Source: Cristatella mucedo
Taxonomy: Eukaryota > Bryozoa > Phylactolaemata > Cristatellidae
Direction: 5' to 3'
Length of the DNA: 64,000 nucleotides
Assembly (NCBI GenBank): GCA_009760855.2
Contig: WPIO01000030.1
Location: 620,001 to 684,000, forward strand
Below the pieces are notes generated by a model. That model was not told the DNA's origin. It saw only the letters and a list, made by a program, of their open reading frames with translations, and ran no database searches. Shown here piece by piece: positions 51,726 to 63,131 of the stretch (within the stretch, counting starts at the first letter, position 1; every line of letters starts with the position of its first letter). The position numbers and the translations under genes were made by a program.

Positions 51726-51777
51726 TTAAAGCGACAAATAGAAGTAAGGGTGGATTTAGGCGGCTGAGGCGCAGCCT

Positions 51778-51895
51778 GCCCTAAACTCTAAATGCTAAAC
51801 ACTAAACTTTACAAATCTAAACACTAAACCCTAAGCCGCTAAACCCTAAAACTTAAACACTAAACACTAAACCCTTAAACCCTAAAGCATAAACC
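51778..51895. repeat. Degenerate CTAAACN heptamer array (telomere-like)
   Basis: Repeats of CTAAACA, CTAAACC and CCCTAAA run for about 115 bases with irregular spacing. They resemble, but are not identical to, (CCCTAAA)n or (CCCTAA)n telomere sequence. The array lies near the right end of the inserted element, so transport by that element is likelier than telomere fusion. Confidence 0.7.
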
Positions 51896-53346
51896 ATATG
51901 TACAGGGATGTCATTCCCCAACGGGGAAAGATCCGTGGGGAAAATGTCCATTATGGGAAATGTCTGGGGTCCGGTGAAACGTCCAGATGAAAATGTCCGT
52001 ACCCCCACAACTAGCTGTTTTCTGCATGAGCAGTGCGATTCTGCAAAATCGTACTTGCTGTTGGTATTAGTCGGCCTGGCCACAGTGTAAAAACGAGTTG
52101 ATAGCGGTAGCTCTCACAGATCAAAGCTAAAATGAGGTACTCCTGGACCCTGACCGGAGAACTAGGGGTCTGCTCTGCTGGGCTCTATACCAATGAATTA
52201 TATCAGTCGAGCTTTAAGTTACTTAGCGGCTTGCTATAGGCTAGGATGCGGCTTGCAAATTCATTCTTCCAGTATCTGCAATCTTTCTTAGGCAATAATA
52301 ATAATAACAATAATAATTGTAATAATAACAATAATACCCTGACAGAGTGCCTCTGACAACTGTATGTTTGTCTACGCACTTCACGTTTGCTGCAGAGGAA
52401 GCACGATCGAATGGGAAGTCGTAGCAAATTCAATAAAAATCAAAGATTGCATTATTAGGGGTGAGTGCATAGCGTCATCAGCAAACAAGGTCCTCATAAG
52501 CGTTGCATAAAATAACGGTGAATAGCTTGAGTATAAAAATAACACACCCAACTCAAGTGATGGCAACAACGGCACATCTTTCATGGCGCCTCGTGTAGGT
52601 TTCCGTCCGGAAGCGCAATTGCCCTACACCTGGGTGAAGCCTCCTAGCCCCAAGAGCGCCTCCGGATACCGACTGTCGGGCTGGGGGGGATAGTTGGGGC
52701 GGGGCCAGCACCGCCAGCACCGCACTCAGCAAGCGATAAAACGATGGCACTCATAATATTTCCTTAACATCGGCCATGCTAAGCGGTGGGGTCTTTCGAG
52801 TCTTACAGAAGGAGGAGCGAAGACGTAGTTGGGCATTGAGAAGTCAGCGTTTAGTCAGCAGCTCCCAGGGTAGATAGACGCTGGAGAAGCAACAAGTGCC
52901 AAAACGCGATATACAGTGGGGTAAAGCTTCAAGTTACGTTGCGGTTAGTAGAGTAAAGCCGCATGAAATTCGGTTGCCATCGGCGGTAAGATTGTTTGTG
53001 GCAGGTCGCCGGATTCAACCGCAACAATAGCTTTCAAATGAACAAGCCGCTGACAGGTGAATGCCGGGTCACGCCATCTTTGAGTCCCCAAAAAGGCATC
53101 GACACTTTTGTTACCAACTTTGAAGCAAGTTCACGTCGGTTGCGAATTAAAAAGCATGAGCAAGGAGCTGTAGGAAAAGCAGCAGGCTTTTTCAAGGTAC
53201 CTTGCCCCTTTTTTATTATTGCACAGATTGATTGAACAGCCTCCAACTGTGGGATTAAAAGTTGGAGATACATTGCCGCAGTTGCTGAAGCAGTGACAAG
53301 TGCAGAGAATCTCCAGATAATCATTAACCTTAGTTCAGCTAGATGA

Positions 53347-53363
53347 AAGAGAGACACGCATAG

Positions 53364-53422
<59 letters not shown>

Positions 53423-53685
53423 CAGTGAGAGAGAGAGAGAGAGATGGACAGACAGACAGACCGATAGGCAAACAGACAGAAAGACAGAAAGTGAGAGAGA
53501 AAGACAGATCAACAGAGACACGGTGACAGTGACAGAGAGAAAAAGACACAGAGAGAGACGGACAGACACAGAAAAAGGGAAAAAAGCAAAGACAGGCAAA
53601 TACAGAGACAGTGAGAGACAGACAGACAGAGACAAAGACAAACATACACAGTGAGGCAAAGAAAACTAGAGAGTGAGAGCGAGAT

Positions 53686-53754
<69 letters not shown>

Positions 53755-53760
53755 CAGACA
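53347..53760. repeat. (GA)n and degenerate (GACAGA)n microsatellite
   Basis: GA blocks at about 53,368-53,418 and 53,692-53,752 enclose GACAGA-like sequence. It has the same site as the other LR purine tracts. The 253-codon Ser/Leu frame across it is an artefact. Confidence 0.96.
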
Positions 53761-53880
53761 GAGAGACAGAGTTCTAAATCTGCTAAAAACGTCAATTTAT
53801 ATTACGAAGCACTAGAGAATGACTTTGAGTCACAAGGAGTAAGGGTCTATAGCAATCCAAACCTGCAGGCAGACAAGTAG

Positions 53881-54017
53881 AGTTGTGGCGACCCTCGACC
53901 GTTAAGCAATTGTGTGAAAAATGTGGAAAAGCATGTTTTATGACGGTCTTAGGCTACCATTGTGAGAAGGTCGTTCGACCCCCAAAGGGATAGCGACCAG
54001 CTTGTTGAGAACTGCTG
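53881..54017 (+). mobile_element. SPIN-like hAT element, left half deleted
   Basis: It retains GTTGTGGCGACCC, GACGGTCTTAGG, AAGGTCGTTCGACCCCC and the right end GTTGAGAACTGCTG. The right junction (ACTTGTCCTCCAGTG) corresponds to that of the full copy at 47,811-47,995 (ACTTAGGGTATCCTCTAGTG), so both descend from one insertion. Confidence 0.8.
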
Positions 54018-54264
54018 ACTTGTCCTCCAGTGTCGCAAAGGGAGCAGCTGTAAGGTGAGTTTTGTTAATCGCTTACATGAAGCAGTGGCTCCATGATCAG
54101 TCGTCTTTCTGACCAGACAAGGAGTGCGGAGTCAGAACTGCTAATGAGCATCTGAGCCGGCTGCAGCAAATGAACTCTCGCTCATACCATACATGAATTT
54201 GTAATCATGCATGAGTAGTGCCTCAGAGCTTACTAGAACGTGCCTAAATAAGTGACTATTTAGC

Positions 54265-54620
54265 AGATGCCATTTGCTGGTAGTGGAAAGCTGTTTTGCG
54301 TGTCTGCGGCTTCTTCTGTTGAAATTAGTGATTTGCTTTGACTGTCAGTACATGCCTCACCTGGGCCAACAGTTAGGCCATTAATTTAGGGCTGCGTCTG
54401 ACCACTAATGCAAGCTGTATTTCTTGTCGTCTGCTGCGATTTCCCAAGCTCTCGTGTATGTACACTATAAGAGTAGTAAAGAGAGAGTCTCATTTGCCGC
54501 TAATGTTTACCCTGTGTGTCTTGGTGAGACTTCCACAAGAGCTGCTGCCGCAGGACCCAATGTTCTACAGCAAAGCTTCATCAATTGACGTTAGAATGCT
54601 TGTGCCGCATTTGAATATAG
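54265..54620 (+). repeat. LTR-like repeat (LT1), third copy
   Basis: It matches 485-820 in order: GTCTGCGGCTTCTTCTG, GGCCAACAGTTAGGCCATT, CAAGCTCTCGTGTATG, ACTATAAGAGTAG, TTGGTGAGACTTCC and GAGCTGCTGCCGCAGG. A frame at 54,458-54,754 overlaps it but has no domain. Confidence 0.4.
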
Positions 54621-56639
54621 CTGCGAAAGCTGAATACCCCGGGTATAGATCGACAGTACAGAAAGTGCGATGCGTCCCGGTTTGTGACCACTCATTTCTG
54701 GAATGGCTGAACGGCCTGCTGTTCCGGCAGGTTACGAGGGTGGTTTTCTCCTAGCCTTGTAGTAACACCAGTCCTTAGCGGCAGCTAAAGTCATTGCTTA
54801 TGCTATATGGTCCAAACCCTTGGAGACGTGTTTTACTTTATTTTCTTCCTAAATCCGAGTCCCGGCCAACCCTTGCCTGCCATTATTGCAACTTTTTTTG
54901 CGTCTTTACAAACGCAATTAGGTTGACTGGGATCGGGAGCTATTTTAGAAGAAGGTTCATTCAGCCTCAGATATGATGGATTTTTATGTTATGCACGCCT
55001 CGGTTCCTTCAGTTCAGAAGTATCAGTGTAATCGACATCATATAACTATACCGGTTCGTCTAGATCATTGTCCCATATCAGGTAAGCGTTCCTTAACTGT
55101 AGTCCAGGCAATCAACCGACATCTACTTGCCTGTAATATTACAGCTTCCACCGATGAGCGTATCAACCAGAATTTTCTGTAGGTACAGCCACGTGACTTT
55201 CCTTATCGCCGACTAGTTTTGTGGCAACTGTTGAAATCAATCCGGAACAATGTATTAAAAAATGGGTTCTACGATTCGCTTGAATCTGCTCTACAGTTGC
55301 GTAATCTTATCGGAAACTCCTTTCTCTGCGCTTTTTTTCTGTTTTTGATTGTTCTTTAGTAACCAACAACCAGGTTGCAACATTCAGATAGTATGTAGCC
55401 TTGAATTGATTGTTTACGGTGAGCTAATAAGCCACGCTTTTCGCAATATTGCTTCTCTGACAGTCTGAGAGCATCACTTTTGCTTCAAAGTACATTTTAC
55501 TTAATTAATTTATTCTTCTACATTATTTCTTATTTCTTGTTTCTTTTTTCTAGCATTTTGTCTCATCTATTGCTTACTTTAAGTGCATCCGATTATGCCC
55601 ACTGTTTCGCTCCCTCTTCATTAAATATTAAACATGGCGGTGTTAACTTTTTTATGCACAGCTTCTGGCTTAGATCTACATTACATCCTAAAGATAAAAC
55701 CTCGTGTATCTTCCTAGTATAACCCAGTGACCCTTTTAAATCCTTGGTTCGCTTTATAAGAGCGCTAAAACGTTCTCAGGGTGTCCGTGGAATTGACACT
55801 TTCACTGCGTACATCTTTTCGTCTACAATCGTCTTTATCAGCATGGCGACTGCAACCAGACCTCTTGTGATGGTTTCAGCACTACTGATTGCGAGGCAAT
55901 CGACGCTACGATCGCTAGAACTGCAGGTTATATATCTCCACACCTTAACGTCACGAGATTCTGTGACCAAGATCTCGAACCAAGTTAACTGGCATTCCTA
56001 CCCACACCTTCGCCGAATATCTCTTAAAGAAACGCACCAGTATCAGAATAAAAATCCATAGTATCTCTCTAGGCCTCCGGCAACACGTCATTGATGTGAA
56101 AACATAATGCTAATCAGGCAATTATTTTCTCACCACCATCCTTTTTTCAGCAATTGTCCAACTGACGCCTCTGTATTTATCTGCGGCGATATCGTCAACG
56201 ACTCTTTTCATAAAAAACCTAAGTCCAGCCTTCCAGTGGTTCAGCCTAAAAATCTACCTGCCATGCTTGCTGCTTTACATATTGCGCTCAGAGTTTTAAA
56301 ATCTTTCGGAACTACGGTTTCCGTTTTACTTGAAGTTCTTTAATTTAATTTGGCCACCAGACGTGGAGCAAAGTTTACGATGCATCAAGCTGCAGCCTCA
56401 ATTCCTTTAGTAATAACATCCGTAGCGGTCTTTGCTTTTACATCTTTTTCTCCTGTTCCAAATCGCTGCCAATCATCCATTTTATTGATTGTCTTTATCG
56501 TTGCTTCAACTAATTATTGAACAGCCTTTCCAGTGGTATTACAGCTTGCTTTATTCAGTTTTAAAGGACCGCCTCTAATCATCTCCTCGTATCAAGTTTA
56601 ATCGTATTTCAATCGTACGTGCTGAACCACTAGCAAATT
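54621..56639. other. AT-rich stretch, no recognised gene
   Basis: Several frames of 70-105 codons (for example 54,973-55,182 and 55,744-56,061) have no recognised domain. They may belong to the decayed insertion downstream, which has similar base composition, but this cannot be shown. Confidence 0.35.
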
Positions 56640-57221
56640 TTTCTTCTGTGCATCAATTAAGTGGACAATCATTTCTATTCCACATGCCAATGCCGCTAAC
56701 GAACACTAAACCTACGTCGCCGACCGATTTAGATACGGGTAACAAGACGTTAACTAACTTCGACAAACCCACTGCCAGTAGCGATGCCATCATTCTAGGA
56801 TATTTCTTATGGAAGATTTCAATAGCAGATGAATCGTAAACTCTCAAGATGGAAAGTCTGCTAGCGACGCTGCAACTAAATCGCAACTCAATTATAAGTT
56901 GGACAAATCAAAGAGGAAATGTTGAGTCAACTGAATTGCATGAACATCGTAAACTCTAGAGCGGTATCCGTTATAAGGACTGGATTGCAAAATGAAAGAA
57001 CTTACAAAGTTATCAATCGATGGTACTTGAAACGTCGATCCCAGTTTCTAAACGGAATGGCCACCACACAGATGGATATGGGAAATGCTGAAATCATAAG
57101 CGTTAGAAACCCGACTAAGGGATTGAATTTAGTCAGCATAACTTATGTGCAAAAACGTGCAAGATAAAACTGCTTTAATTCACACGACTTGTTAGTTTAG
57201 ACTTTACGCTTTGACCTTCAC

Positions 57222-57409
57222 CAGCGAGGGGTCTACACCTTCGCAATGCCGCGACTCTGTAATACAGTTCCTTATATTGTGGCGACCCCCAACCATAAAA
57301 TGATTGCTTGCGAAACGCGGAATGCGTGTTTATCGATGATCTTAGGTGACCCCTGTGAGAGGGTCGTTCTACCCCCAAAGCGGTGGCAACCCACTGGTTG
57401 AGAACTGCT
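57222..57409 (+). mobile_element. SPIN-like hAT miniature element
   Basis: It includes CAATGCCGCGACTCTGTAA, TACAGTTCCTTATATTGTGG, CGACCCCCAACCATAAAATG, GATCTTAGGTGACCCCTGTG and the right end GGTTGAGAACTGCT. The match to the SPIN type is strong at both ends. The left terminus (CAGCG) is slightly altered and no target duplication is clear. It lies inside the decayed fibre-like gene. Confidence 0.85.
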
Positions 57410-58285
57410 ACGTCTACCAACCGGTCTATCAGCAAATGCTATCATATAACAATATCCCACCTACGCAACTGACATCCAACGAATTGCAGGTTTTTGACAT
57501 GAAAGAAGAAATCAAGTAGGATATAAGCAAATGGTTACAAATTTAATTGCAGGCTCTCTGAATTGGAATCCTTTAAAAATCTCTGAATATTAGAAAATTA
57601 TACGGCGCTACGTATCGGACTGGATTTGGTGACACTACTAATAAAGGTATGGGCAGCGTAAATTTCACAATAGGCATGCACAATGCTTTAAGCTTAAAGA
57701 TTGATTTATCATTGGTCGACACTTTATACTATTACTTGGATATACTCATTTCTACAATCCATTTAATATAAGGAATGCCCCAATTCCAGAGAACAGGTAG
57801 TATTGCTAAAAACTATTTTCGCAGGACTGGAGGTGTGACGTCTGGAACGCTAAACATGAATGGAAATAACATTGAAGGTTTGGCTGATTCCGTAGATGTT
57901 AGCGATGCCGTCAACTAAAGACTACAAATTACGTAACTGAAGTGAGCAGAGGTGCTACTGCCGATGGAGATTTTGATATGAATAATCTTCGTTCGATTAA
58001 TCTCGTGAATCCACAAGACGCTAGCGATGCTTTAAATAAGATAACGCGAATACGAGGTGCTTATTGAAGAAGCTTCTAGAATCAATGGAAACGTATGCAC
58101 TGACGGAACTCTATCAGTGTATAGCGATCATATGAATGGCTTAGGTGTGCCCAACTTTGGATTTATTAGTACTTACGTTTTGACTAAACTAGGAGACGCG
58201 CTGAGCACTACTCTAGATATGAATAACAACATGATAAGGTTTATTATAGATATAGTCGATCCAAACAATGTTTTTAGACTAAGAT

Positions 58286-58445
58286 GCTGAGCTGGTTTAG
58301 TCTAGCGGTTAAGGTGCTCGCCCAACCAAGGTCTGACTGAGGTCGTTGGCTCGAGCCCCGAGGCATATGGGAAGTGCCTGAATAGAGATTAAGTTCTCTT
58401 GGGGTGCTATATAAATGAATTATATATATTATATATATATATAAA
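58286..58445 (+). mobile_element. SINE family A inserted in the fibre-like pseudogene
   Basis: The head GAGCTGGTTTAGTCTAGCGG has an A-box-like TTAAGGTGCTC after it. The B-box side is GTCGTTGGCTCGAGCCCC. The tail is AGAGATTAAGTTCTCTTGGG, then a TATA-rich end. It directly breaks the reading frame after the unit at 58,206. Confidence 0.85.
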
Positions 58446-60097
58446 TTATTAGAGGGAAATTCTCCACTATAAAGACTTAAAGAAAAATTTATGATAACAA
58501 AATAGTAGATCCTACTACAGCAGCACCAGGACTGGTGAGCCAAAGGGTTTATGTGTCCGTTACTAATGCGGGATTTGTTGTAGCTGCATATTGTACTTTA
58601 GCAGATGTAACATATATACGAGTATTTACGTTATACCCATATGATAAACCTGATCCTGGTGGAGTATTGCGAGAAAAACTTGGAAGAATTTACGTTGATT
58701 TTAAGAACAAAATGGTTGAAAATGTAATTCGCGCCACAGGAATAACTGATTCTAATGCTTTTATATTGATGGATGTTTATATAGGTCTAAAGTCATAGAT
58801 GGTGTTAAACATATCAGATCCAGTAATGTTTGGCACTTTAGATTTAAGCAGCAACAGAATAAATGATGTAGGTAGGGCTATCAATTTAGATGATGCTTTG
58901 ACTTAAAGTACTATGAAATCCAATTTCACCAGCAAAAATTGAATGATGTAATAAGAAGCAGTGTATGGGCTTTCAAAAAATACGCAATATTTTCTAATCC
59001 AGTGAATGGAAAGGACGGGGCTGCTAACTCTTATACAGATAAAAAACTGGCAATTAGATGCCAATTTACATCTAAAGAATCTTAACTTACTAGAATGGCA
59101 TTATTGATGTTTATAGTGTTATACACACAGTATTTAACCTCTATGACAATGAAATACAGTAGCAAATATAGGATACTTGCGTCAGTAGCTATTGAGTAAA
59201 ACAAGATTATAGCTTCCACAAATTATTGGAAGTCAAGATTGTATAACATCTCTTCGTTGAGAATGGTTGGAGACATTACATCTCCACACGTACAAGATAC
59301 AAATATCTGATTTACACATGCACGATTCAAGCTATATTTGGTTTTAAGACCTCCATTGTTTAGTTTTGAAACCTTTAAACTTATGACTAGCGATCTAAAA
59401 TTGATTCAAACTCTGCATTGTAAAATTGCGATGAATAATATTCCTCCCATAAAAGTGATTCATCGAGTGCATACTACAGATGATGATTATGATGAATATA
59501 TTAGATTTAAATACGATGATAATAACTAAATCTATGATGCTCAGATGATATCTTTAACCCAATTGAATGATTATAGACTGTAATTATGATTACGCAGTAA
59601 AATGTTTAGAGATGCTTATCCTAATCCTGATCAATATCATCCAGACTCATGCAAACATATCTAATGCCGCAACGGATAGAGCCAGTGGACATGGAATTTC
59701 TGCTGCACCGATAAATATTTATTTTGCGATAGAACGAAGATAAAGCGTAGACATATAATTCATTTTCCCAGATTATGCAAGAAGGATGAGTCAATCATCA
59801 GGTAGAGCCGTTGCACTATAAGCAATATATGACATCGAATTAAAAGCCGTTTTGAATGTTTCAGCTGTATCCCATTAAATAAATATTGTGTCTCCATGTA
59901 TGATGGATGTTATAAATCGATTGGTGTTAAAAAAAATTTACGTACGAAATAATCATGAAAGACGAAATGAGATCAAACGATATCATTGCGAAATAGAATG
60001 CTTTAACTAAAAAAGAAGCAATAATCAAAGCTATAAAGCTATTTAGTAGTAACTCTAAGTCATCGATGTTGGATATTTGGTAAAAATAATACTACTG

Positions 60098-60690
60098 CCA
60101 CTAATAAAAATACTGCACTCTATAAAGTACCCTCAGAGAACTCAATTTCTTTCAAGGCGCTTTACATTTGCTGCAATAAAGAACGCGAATAAATGATGAT
60201 TAGTTTCATGCTTGATAAACAATATGAATAGCATGGTTAGGGGTGACTTGCACAGTCAGCATGCAAGTGTGGTTAGTGGCAGCATATAGAATCAGCACGC
60301 ATAAGCACATGAAGGACCAATCGCAGGGACCCACTAAATGCTGTCCTAAATAGGTGTTTTTTAAGTTCTTTTTAAATGTGGTTAGGTCAGGGAATGTTGT
60401 GATGCAAGTCGCGAGTGAGTTCAAAACTTTGAGAGCCTACGAACTAAATGCACGGTCTCCCAAGCATTTGAGGTTTGTACAAGGTATTGGTAAACTCGTG
60501 ATTCCGAAAAGCGGGTGATGCAATGCTTGGCCTAATGGAGGAGCATATCGGAGAGATAGGCTGGAGCCAAAGAATGAAGTGACGTAAAAGTGAGCGACAA
60601 TTCTTGCAGCCAATCCGTTGCTTGATTGCTAGCCTGTGCAGGTCTGCGAGAAGTTGTGTGATGTGGCAACTGCGACGCCCACTACGGTAA
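60098..60690 (-). mobile_element. LINE family 1, 3' half
   Basis: The minus strand carries C-terminal coding remains (patches equivalent to 4,000-4,320, with CGCAGTTGCCACATCACACA and TTAGGTTCGTAGGCTCTCAA-type blocks) and the full 3' UTR with AAATGTAAAGCGCCTTGAAA. Frames are broken. Confidence 0.82.
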
Positions 60691-60747
60691 ACCGTTCTTA
60701 ATGGTTAAACAAAACAGGAGAATAAACGTCGTCGTGAATCTTAGTGG

Positions 60748-61016
60748 CTAATAATGATAATAATAATAATTCACTTGATAAAGCGCCCTCAGAGAACTCA
60801 ATCTCTCTCTAGGCGCTTTATATTTGCTGTAAAGTGAAATGCAATTGAGTGGTAAGTAAAATCATGCTTGAAAAACAAACGAGATGAATAATACGGTTAG
60901 GGGTGACATAAACAGGGTCAGCATGCAAATGTGGTTAGTGGCAGCATGCACAGTGTCAGCACGCATAAGCACATCAAAGACGAATCACAGGGACCCACTA
61001 AATGCTGTCCTAAATG
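60748..61016 (-). mobile_element. LINE family 1, 3' UTR copy
   Basis: (ATT)n, AGAGATTGAGTTCTCTGAGG, TTTACAGCAAATATAAAG, and the block ending in AGGACAGCATTTAGTGGGTC on the minus strand. It lies close to the previous copy in the same orientation but is separate from it. Confidence 0.85.
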
Positions 61017-61454
61017 ATGATTAGTAGCTAGCTTCGTCAACCAGTCTGTTTTCAAGCGTAAGCCGGACTTCGTATCGCGTTCACTTTTTCAATCTTAAGA
61101 TTGTTAGAATCTTCCCAAAAATACTGCCATCTAAATGGTTCGAGTAATTGACTATGTATTACCCACCCTTTACCGTTTAAGACACTCAGTACTCCGATCT
61201 CTCACCTGCCTCATCTTTTCTGCAAACTGTTTCATAAGTCGAAATGCTTGTCACCGCATCTTCTCCGAAAGCTCTCGGGCTCTGTGCACGCTGTAGACAA
61301 CTCTCCAGCATAAGAACGTGCCTAGTCATTGTTTTGTAGTTAGAGCAGAGAAATCACTGCTCACTACCCTCTAACTGCGATTTTTAACGTTATTAGAGCC
61401 CTCTGGATATGAAATAACACCCCTTTTGTTATTATTACACTCGAATTGCCCATA

Positions 61455-61605
61455 TATTGTAACGCAGCGCCAGCGTTGGCTGAATTTGAGCTCTGACAAG
61501 AACTGTTCAGTGGGTCAAAAAACTCTTCTGTCTTGGAGCAGTGAGCCAGAGAGAAGCGCCAGCGCTGCCAGAGAACGAGAGCTTAAAAGCGAGCTACAAA
61601 ACTGC
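61455..61605 (+). repeat. Dispersed repeat shared with 336-480
   Basis: GTAACGCAGCGCCAGCGTTG, CAGTGGGTCAAAAAACTC, TTGGAGCAGTGAGCCAGAG and GCGCCAGCGCTGCCAGAG match the minus strand of 336-480 in order. The family is unknown. Confidence 0.45.
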
Positions 61606-62289
61606 AGGACTAAATGTTGTTATTCGGCCTTTAGAATCGGTCGGCTATCCGCGGGAGTGGCTGATCGAAGTTGGCTGGCCTGTCAACTTCGGCCATAACT
61701 GTCAAGAGAATCGTCTAGAATCTTTGTGGCATTTAAGCTGGACGCAGATGCTCAGTCGATGGTCGAACGACGGCATAATTTCTTACAAAAATGGCCCACG
61801 GCGCCGGACCCGATACCACTAAACTTTTGCCCCTATTGTCTCGACAATATATTCAAGAATGAACCAAGGCTCGCTCGGGGTTCTTTCTTCTGCTCCTTCT
61901 CCGGTCTCGTTTTGACGCAGTCGCCTATAGTTGCCGGACTAGCTCGTCTGAAAGCAAGGGAGGAGTGCGAGCTGTTCACCGGCCATTGATCGGACAGGGT
62001 GAGGCAGCGCCAGGAGGATTTGGCGAACGCCACCGACTGCGCTCGCATAGCGACCATGGCCCAAATTTTGTGTTTGTATTTTGTTTGTGGGTGCGCACGT
62101 GGTCTCGGCACAGGGATTTGCCGTTGGAAACTAGAAGTAGGTTGGTGTAGTGTATGATGTGCCCCTGCCTTTACGGTGGAAGCGGAGCCTAAGTTCTTTA
62201 GTCAGGGTCTAGGTTCGGGATCGGGTTTCTTGGTCTAATTTCAGTCGTTTCCCACAATTGATGGAGGTAACCTAAGTGCGGGGACTCAT
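61606..62289. other. No recognised gene
   Basis: Overlapping frames of 85-93 codons occur without domain or splice support. Confidence 0.35.
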
Positions 62290-62640
62290 TTTCCCCGCAG
62301 GAGTTCTTGTGCTGTTGGGAGTCTGCGAAGACTGTGGGGATAAAACTCATTTAGACGCACAGTGACATTGTGGGCTTGCGAATAAAGCTCGGTAAAATCT
62401 CCAATTCGTGTGTCTCGATTTCCAATTCACGCCGCGAACTCACGACCCCTAAGGAACGGCGACTTGGTCTGCGCCAGAAACACTCATTGCGTGGCGGTCT
62501 GCATTTTGTGCGTAGACGCACACCGAAAGGCTTCATGGCGGTAGGATACCCGCTTTTGAGCGGCCGGTTACGCCAACTCCGCCGAGCCTTCGGCGCTACA
62601 ATATCATACAAAGTAAGGTAAAATAAGATATACGAGACGT
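62290..62640 (+). promoter_or_regulatory. Possible LTR polyadenylation region
   Basis: GCGAATAAAGCTCGGTAAAA at 62,378 contains AATAAA followed by a T/G-rich stretch, an arrangement typical of LTR R/U5. No paired copy exists in the window, so this is weak. Open frames on both strands here have no domain. Confidence 0.2.
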
Positions 62641-63131
62641 TAGAAGTATAATAGAAATATTATTGTACATTTAGTTACACACGCATTGTTTACACAAACT
62701 ACCAGCCTGTGAATATAGGTAACTTGTTTGATGACGAAGCGATGAAGATGAAGAGATCTACAGCACAGCAAAGAAGAGCGACGTTACTTCTCCTTTGAAG
62801 GCACGATTTCGGTGGGAGGGTCTTATGATTTGGGTGTACTCTCTTCAGCAGATGCGACGTCTTCTTCCGCGTTTCATACGTACAGGTTTAATTTTAATTT
62901 TAATACTGCGGGGTATAATTGACTCAGTTAATCAAGCGCATCCTGTTTCATGTTTACTTTATCGATCAACTTTTGAATGAATATGTATTCGATTGAAAAA
63001 TAACGCGATAGAGTGAAGCCACAAAAGCCGAAGCACGAATTGGTGAGGGATGACTGAACGTGAAAAGGTTGGTACTCTTCGCTGTCTTTGAGACATGGTA
63101 TATTCTGGCCCTCGACGGGAGTACAGTTTGA
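62641..63131. other. No gene seen
   Basis: Nothing supportable was recognised. Confidence 0.4.

Larger units (their letters stand above)
50980..52003. mobile_element. Candidate inverted-repeat DNA element inserted in LR (TIR2)
   Basis: The interval is absent from LR copy B at the equivalent site (22,797). It is flanked by a 7-base direct repeat CCCACAA (50,973-50,979 and 52,004-52,010). The left end has GGACGTTTCTCCC and GGACATTTCTCCCC. The right end has their complements (GGGGAAAGATCC, GGGGAAAATGTCC, GGGAAATGTC, GAAACGTCC). This is the end structure of MULE-like elements. No transposase is present. The interior holds a microsatellite, a LINE tail, a GC-rich frame and a heptamer array. Confidence 0.6.
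50565..54140 (+). repeat. Long dispersed repeat LR, copy D (with an inserted element)
   Basis: 50,565-50,979 matches 22,430-22,800 (TTAAAAGCCAGTTCAC, then CATCACCTGCCACAGCGTCA). The match resumes at 52,011 (CTAGCTGTTTTCTGCATGAG, copy B 22,797) and runs through the (GA)n site. The 52,380-52,900 part matches 23,140-23,660. The interruption at 50,980-52,003 is a separate element. The SPIN-like element at 53,881 is partly deleted. The copy ends near 54,140. Confidence 0.72.
56640..60060 (+). pseudogene. Decayed repetitive fibre-like gene, possible endogenous viral element
   Basis: About eight degenerate units of ~25-30 residues follow a pattern of L-D-(M/L/T)-x-N-x-x-I, then a Pro-x-x-x-x-D-A segment and an aromatic end. 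Starts are near 56,726, 57,069, 57,844, 57,962, 58,117, 58,206, 58,490 and 58,835. Examples are LDMNNNMIRF and LDLSSNRINDV. Such units are common in fibre or attachment proteins of phages and of some large DNA viruses and virus-like elements. Frameshifts and stops occur between and inside units, as near 57,913 and 58,914. A SPIN-like element and a SINE are inserted. Downstream fragments (59,338-59,529 and around 59,660-59,800) are unrecognised. Viral origin is inference. A decayed cellular or transposon gene is also possible. Confidence 0.5.

Noticed and set aside
51778-51895. True telomere or chromosome end
   Set aside because: The heptamers are degenerate, short and inside an inserted element within repeat DNA, so an end or fusion is not supported.
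53034-53795. 253-codon Ser/Leu-rich frame
   Set aside because: Most of it is a purine microsatellite. The rest matches the non-coding LR repeat.
58286-58365. Functional tRNA gene
   Set aside because: The A/B boxes are present, but the acceptor and anticodon stems do not pair convincingly and a LINE-like tail follows, so it is a SINE.
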